Source: Moniliella sp. 'wahieum' (taxonomy: Eukaryota; Basidiomycota; Moniliellomycetes; Moniliellales; Moniliellaceae). From it: 64,000 nucleotides of DNA. The stretch spans positions 1 through 64,000 of the forward strand of contig RSEE01000018.1 of assembly GCA_003971905.1 (NCBI GenBank), read 5' to 3'. A program made the translations under genes and the position numbers. The notes beneath the pieces were generated by a model. It did no database searches, was not told where the DNA came from, and saw only the letters and a program-made list of their open reading frames with translations. This document shows, one piece after another, positions 58,811-64,000 of this stretch (positions within the stretch are counted from its first letter, which is position 1; each line of letters opens with the position of its first letter).

Positions 58811-59507
58811 GACGCCCCTAGCCCCAGCAGCAGGTTCCAGCGTGGCTGGGGGGGCAGGCCAGGGGATAGAGGCAACCCGGGCCGCTCTGGACTACGGCCG
58901 GATGAGCGGCGGTCGTGGATGGACCTTAGGCGGGTATAGGTTAAGCGCCACGTACTTCAGACAGAAATCAGAAAGCAGTGTACTATACCTTGGTAGCCAT
59001 GCGCGTCGGCGCTCGCTCGCGCGTGTGATGCGCCCTGCCTGCTATCAGGCAAAGAGAGCAGAGAGGTAAGGGATCGGTGACCTGCACAAGAGGTAGATGC
59101 CTGCGGCCGCCGTCGACGCGAACGAGACGGGGACAATGTTGATCGTTGGATCGGGAGGGAGGCGTTGTGGTCTGTCTGGTGTACCGGCGCACCCAGCGTC
59201 GTCTACGGTCTAAGTCTACCTAGCCGAGCCAAGTCTAGCGCGGCTGTGCACTTGTTAGTTGGTCTCTCTGTCGATGGTCCGCCCCTCGTCGTTGACACGT
59301 GGCGTGGCTCAACATTTTTGATGTGGGGGAGTAGGGGGAGGGGGGGGGGGGGGGGTGATATCGGGCAAGTGGCAACGGTGGGGGGGAGTAGCGCTGGGTG
59401 GAGCATTCTGGTCGCCACAGGGCAACCACCGATAAGGAGATGAAGGAACGAGGGGGTGAGGGAGCGTGAGATCTGAGGCGAGGGACCGTGGGAGCGGGGG
59501 AGCAACG
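58811..59507. other. Intergenic between convergent genes
   Basis: About 700 bp with no recognisable gene. It contains a G16 run at 59340-59355 preceded by GGGGGAGTAGGGGGA. Confidence 0.55.
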
Positions 59508-62500
59508 TTAGACAATGATCAAATCGCCCTTGCATGCCAGACAATGGTACACATGATTCCAGTCTCGGCCGCGGCGGCAGAGCCGGTGGGCCAAATGGAC
59601 TACTGTGTGCTCCGCGTCGGGTTCGCCGGGAGGAGAGAGGGTGACGGTGGGAACGGGCGCGGGCAAATCCAATGGCGACGACGAGGGCAACGGCGCTGGC
59701 ACCGGCTGCGCTGGACCGGATTCCTCACCAATGCGGGTCCGGAGCATGCTCAAGCTTTCGGCGCGGCGGTGGCGCTGCGGGGGGGCAGGTCGGCCGGGTT
59801 GGTGATGGCGTGCAACCCCCTGCGTGGGCGGGCGGAGGGAAGGACAGCGTCCAACGGCGCCGAGCTCACACGCGCGGAGGTGGTGGCACTGCGACGGTGG
59901 TGCAAGTGGGCATTGTCGATGGCAGCAGCGGCCGAAGCAGAAGGAGCAGCGTTGACCATCTTCCTCTCTCGCTCATGCGCCAACGTGGTCTGCACCCGCT
60001 CCAACTCAGCATGAGCCTCGCGCAGCGCAGCCAAAAGCTCCGTCCGTTCCGGACCATCGGACGGCGCCGTCTTGGCTTCCAGCTCAGCCAGAGGGATTCG
60101 GCCTGCTGCTGCGACACCCGACTTGCTTCGGCGTCGGTCCTAGCTTGGTCCAAAGCCGCTTGCGCCGCAGCCAAATTCGGCCTCAAGGGCGGTTGTGCGA
60201 TCATCCGTTCCCCGGGCCGCTCCGAGGAGACAGATGAAAGACGAGCTTGGGCCAGTGCCTCTGTCAGCTCATCCGCTCCTTTTGGTGAGCAGCGGCCTGC
60301 TCGGTCAGTTCAGTTGCAGCTGCTCCACCAGCGCTTGGGACGCACTGGCCTGGGCCTGGACTTGGGCCAAACGCTCCGCCTCCATCTCACGTTCGCCAGC
60401 GTGGGACGAAGCAGGCTGGCCCACTCGTCCTTGGCCTCGGCAAATTGGGCACGGGCCGTTTCCAAGTCGGATTGCGCCTGTTGCACGGCAAGATTGGCGG
60501 TCTTAGTGGCGGTTTGAGCTTCGGTTAGTGTTCGCGCATCTGCGCCAGCTCTGTACCCGCCGCGTCCAGTGGCCAGCGTTTCAGCGGTAAGCTGATCCAG
60601 CTCGCCAATCGCGTTTCCAGCTCGGATCGGTGGGAGACCAACTTGTCCATCTCCTGCTTCAGCGCGGCGAGTTGGGCTTGGGAGTGGTCCAAGTCGAGGC
60701 CCAGCTGCATGGCACGGTGGGTCTCGTGGTCAAGATCGGCTGAGGTTGGATCGGTCCGGTTGAGATTGGGCAAGAGAGGCAGCCTGTTCGACCGCTTGGG
60801 CAGACGCCGCAACTGCCTCGGCTCGGAGGGCGTCTCGCTCCTGCTCCAGGGCAGTGGCGTGATCACGGAGCTTGGTCAACTCCTGCTGGACTGCGCGCTC
60901 AGCATCCGCCTTGGCTTGGTCCAAGGCACTGTCCCAAGTCTGGACCATGCGCTGGGCTTCCGCACGCGCCTCGTCCCTCTTTCTCGGCTTGGTGCCGCAA
61001 CAGCTCGGCATCGGCCGTTTGGGCATCGGCCGCGACGACCACCTTGGCCTGGCGCGCAAGTTGGGCCTGCATGTCGGTCACTTGTTCCTCGGAACGGGCC
61101 AGACGGAGTTGGAGGTCCTGAACCTCCCTCTCGAGCGTGGACACTGCAGGAGGATCGGAACCAGCATCCCGGGCACGAGGGACTTCTTTCGATCCCGACC
61201 GAGTCGCCATGCCAGGAATCGTCATGGGAGGCGTAGGGCGCGGCGGGCCCCACAGAGGTTGAAGCGGCGTGGGAGGGGAAACCGGGGAAACCAACGTGGC
61301 ATCGGGAGTGGGAAGCGCATTTGCCGGAGCGGACACAGTAGTCGACTGGGAAAGAGCGCCAGCACTGGGCTCCTTGACAGACAAAGGGGTGGGCTCGGAC
61401 TTGGATGCTTGCTCAGGCGTGGGTGAGGGCAGGCGCTCGGGCTCCGGCCCAGTCGTCCCGTTCTCCCTCGCAGGAGTGGGATGGGACAAGAGCTCAGACT
61501 CTGAAACGTGCATGAGGGGAGGCAACCTCATCGTGGGTCGATGGCTGGATCTCATCCAAACGAGCGTCCGGCTCGGGTTTCAGGTGGCTCGCCAACGGCA
61601 ACAGTTGTTGGGGCAGGATAGCATGTGAAGGCTCTGGTACGGTCCCCTCTTCCAGCTGGGGAGGGGAAAGGTCCTGCACCCCATCAGGCGCAAGCGCAGC
61701 CGAGATAGATGAGCCGGGACCAACGGTCTCCACCACCTTTAGGTCCGTGACAGTCGCGGCCGAATCCCAGCGCACCGGATCGGACCTGTCCGCAGGCTTT
61801 CGATCCACAGCAAACAATTCACTTGCATTTCCTAGAGCAGGTGCCTCCCTCGCCGCAGCACCCAGGGGGGAGCCCCCCTTGATTCCCAGAAGCGCCGCCC
61901 CTGCGGACCTCGGCAGAAGGTACAGCGTCCGCGGAAGAACCGAAATTTGGGGTTGCCCCGCCAGATGTTGGGGCCGCCTCTTGTCCCACTGACGGATCAG
62001 GCGCAGAGAATGGCGCGTCGACCGCGTCTTCTCCGTTAGGGGTTGCATCATCCTCTTCTTCGGAAAGGTCGGATTCTAGTACGGGGGGAAGGCTGTATCC
62101 CTCTGTAGGTGGGTCCGGATTCAAGTCAATATGGCAGACCTTCGTCCGAAACAGTGTCCGAAGGATAGACGGCATTGACACCCCTTCAATAGGAGGCAGA
62201 GACTCGGCCTGGCCCCCATCAGGTCCAACTGGTGCAGGAGTCGTGCCGCTAAGCCCCGGGCTTGTGTCCTCTTCTCCGGAAAGCTCAGATTCTAGTACAG
62301 GAGACAGGCTGTACCCATCCGTAGGTGGGTCCGGGTTCAAGTCAATATCGTGCAGACCCTCGTCCGAAACAGTGTCCGATGGATAGACGGCATTGACGCC
62401 GCCTTCAATAGGGGCAGAGGCTCGGATCCAACTGGTGGAGCGGCCGCGCTGTTAAGCCCGCGCGGTGTGTCCTCTTCTCCGGAAAAGTCAGACTCTAGTA

Positions 62501-63272
62501 CGGGGGAAAGGCTGCATCCCTCCGTAGGTGGAGCGGGACTCAAGTCAAGCTCGTGCAAGCCTTCGTCGGGAACGGTGTCCGAAGGGTATACCGCGTTGAG
62601 GCCCCCTTCAATATGAGCGAGTGGCACCTTCTCGTCGGCATCTGAGTGAACCGATGCATCAACAGCAGTGGAATCTGTGCCGTTCCTCACATCGTTAGTG
62701 CTAAACTCGCCTTGGAACGCACCCGTACCAAAGGGATCGAGGGACTGGATAGACTGCGCCTGGGCGTATTGGTCCTGCGGCTGACCCAGCCGACTGCCTG
62801 GCAGAGACGGGGCAAAGAGAGTACTCGTATCCCCCGGTGCGAGCTGCGCCTGGGGTGGGGGTTGATCCGTGTCGCTTCCCCCTTGGGCGTGAGCGGCATG
62901 GTATGGGCTCGAGTCCGGCTCGGGCTGGGTGATGGGCGCGGCAAACTGGGCGAGGTCATGGGCGACTTCCTGGGCGATGCCACCAAAGGCGGTGAAGAAA
63001 CCCGAGAGACGGCTGGGCCGCTGTGTGGGCGGGCGCGGCGCAGACGGCGAGGCAGGGCCGGTCGCTGCTGCCTGCAGGGGGGGCAGCGGTGTGGGCGGCG
63101 GGGGGCAAGCCGGGGTCGATGCTGGCGGCGGGCGCCGTGGGGGGCGGCAGAGCAGCGGCGGGAGCGGTGGACGCGGCCGCGCGGCCTCGAGGGCGGCCTT
63201 GCGGCGCTTGGCCAGCTGCTTCTTGGCGCGGGAGGCCGCCGCAGCGCGATCGGACGCATCCATCGCCTGCAT
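59508..63272 (-). CDS. Golgin-like long coiled-coil protein
   Basis: The start ATG 63272 (or 63263) gives a basic N-terminus (RAAAASRAKKQLAKRRKAAL) like the membrane-targeting ends of golgins. A disordered acidic region follows, with three ~70-residue repeats (PPTEGYSLPPVLESDLSEEE; DNA copies start near 62052, 62268 and 62471). From about 61200 to 59980 comes a long heptad coiled coil over several frames: QDLQLRLARSEEQVTDMQAQ, ALRREAVAASAQAVEQAASL-type text, AALKQEMDKLVSHRSELETR and MAALREAHAELERVQTTLAH. The C-terminus is WNHVYHCLACKGDLIIV, a CxxC pair followed by a hydrophobic free end. That resembles the PDZ/zinc-binding tails by which golgins bind GRASP proteins. The golgin assignment is inference from architecture, not from a domain match. 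Confidence 0.6.
62052..62660 (-). repeat. Three ~205-215-bp coding tandem repeats
   Basis: Units starting near 62052, 62268 and 62471 share CCTCTTCT.CGGAAA, GATTCTAGTAC.GG, CCGTAGGTGG, GTCCGAAACAGTGTCCGA and CCTTCAATA. They encode the repeated SLSPVLESD.S.EED and ...SMPSI.RTLFRT blocks of the golgin-like protein. Confidence 0.9.
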
Positions 63273-63533
63273 GGGCGGGCAGCGGGGCGGCGAGGGGCGG
63301 TGGGGTGGTGCAGGCGGCTCCCGTGCGGAGCACAGGGCGGAACCATCAAAACTCCGTCACGTGGTGCACGTGACGCGCGGTGCGTGACGCGTGCAGCAGC
63401 CTGTCCACGTGACTGTGTGGCGCCGCGTGCGGGCGCGGGGGCAGTGTGGTCGGTCGGCGGCCAGCACGACCCGGTGGCACCGACAGCGGCGCCGCAGACC
63501 AGAGGGCAGCCACCTCCATCCGCCTCCTCGCGC
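63273..63533. promoter_or_regulatory. Divergent promoter with paired CACGTG boxes
   Basis: 261 bp between the golgin-like and PalI-like starts. TCACGTG (63357-63363) and CACGTGA (63367-63373) stand four bases apart, with GTGACGCG repeats alongside. Confidence 0.6.
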
Positions 63534-64000
63534 ATGCCAACGGCGCGGCTTCCCTCTCTGGCGGCGGGCTCCTCCTGCTGGCCGTATGCGTGGTCGAGGT
63601 GCTGATCAGCGTCGGCGTGCCCGTCTGGAAGAGCGTCTACTTGGCCCGTCTCGCCGCGCCCCAATCCACCCCCGTCGACGTGGGCATCTGGGGCCTGTGC
63701 ACCACCCATCGCCACTGCACCAACGCTGCCGTCGGCCTGGTCTGGGACCCGAGCCAGCTCGACTCGACCCCCGCCTGCGGGCAATGTGCTGCTCAAGGGT
63801 CTGACCGGTGCGCTGCTTCTTCATCCCATCGCCGCCGCCGCTGCTGCGATGGCAGCGCTGTTCGCTCTCGTCGCCGCCTTGCGCACCCCGCGGCCCAAGG
63901 CGCTGTGGGGCAGTGTGGTCGGTGCCTTCTTCTCCTGCGCCGTTACGCTCGCCGCCTTGGCTGTCACGCTCGCCGTCGTTCTCTTGGTCCGGGCCCGGTA
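63534..64000 (+). CDS. PalI/Rim9 (SUR7-type) membrane protein, cut by window edge
   Basis: The start is ATG 63534 (MPTARLPSLAAG). After a one-base frame change at the GGCGGCGGG run comes a first membrane segment LLLLAVCVVEVLISVGVPVW, then KSVYLARL and an extracytoplasmic loop DVGIWGLCTTHRHC with conserved W-G-x-C. After a second one-base shift near 63778 follow the helices LLKGLTGALLLHPIAAAAAA/MAALFALVAAL and WGSVVGAFFSCAVTLAALAV. The order of TM1, a loop with GIWGLC, TM2 and TM3 is that of PalI/Rim9 proteins, which help the Rim21/PalH ambient-pH sensor at the plasma membrane. The last helix and tail lie beyond 64000. Confidence 0.8.

Noticed and set aside
1-64000. Genome-wide programmed frameshifting as in Euplotes
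   Set aside because: The shifts lack a common slippery sequence or in-frame stop context and coincide with homopolymers of different bases, so sequencing loss is simpler.
1-64000. Retroelements, Polintons, CRISPR arrays, rRNA genes
   Set aside because: No reverse transcriptase, integrase, capsid, long terminal repeats, spacer arrays or rRNA-like stretches were seen.

Overview
The window is eukaryotic nuclear DNA, almost certainly fungal. It is GC-rich with C/G-ending codons. The genes have no or few introns, about 50-110 nt long, mostly with GTACGT, GTGCGT or GTGAGT donors and CTAAC/CTGAC-like branch sites. There is one intron-bearing tRNA gene. A Rho2-type GTPase, a Cys3/MetR-type bZIP, Swc4 and a PalI/Rim9-type membrane protein point to Dikarya. 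The intron style suggests a basidiomycete, but I cannot fix the taxon from sequence alone.

Layout. 0.2-8.8 kb: a Cys3/MetR-like bZIP factor (+), a small unknown protein (+), mitochondrial branched-chain aminotransferase (-), an alpha/beta hydrolase (+) and a Rho2-like GTPase (-). 9-18 kb: a gene-poor region lower in GC, holding a CTCTG array, two diverged copies of a ~185-bp repeat and two tandem purple acid phosphatase genes (-). 18.6-28.1 kb: two long low-complexity unknown proteins (+) around a tRNA-dihydrouridine synthase (-). 28.3-35.6 kb: cysteine synthase (-), proline dehydrogenase (-), a DUF4743/Nudix protein (+) and DRG1 (+). 35.9-42.9 kb: tRNA-Asn (+), ADGF-type adenosine deaminase (-), Swc4/DMAP1 (-) and S-formylglutathione hydrolase (+). 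43.2-52.8 kb: an AP-1-like bZIP (-), an unknown disordered protein (-) and an ERCC6L2-like SNF2 ATPase (-). 53-64 kb: COG4 (+), CCT2 (+), a C-terminally short pantothenate kinase (+), a golgin-like coiled-coil protein (-) and the start of a PalI/Rim9-like protein (+) cut by the window edge.

The genes are mostly unlinked housekeeping functions. Loose themes are amino-acid and sulfur metabolism (BCAT, cysteine synthase, PRODH, SFGH, Cys3-like bZIP, TCACGTG promoter sites), Golgi traffic (COG4, golgin-like) and chromatin/DNA repair (Swc4, ERCC6L2-like).

The dominant oddity is that nearly every conserved gene is interrupted by one-base frameshifts. Nearly all that I could resolve are explained by one missing base, usually in a short homopolymer. 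The simplest reading is an uncorrected long-read assembly. Gene spans below therefore run from probable true start to probable true stop across these shifts.
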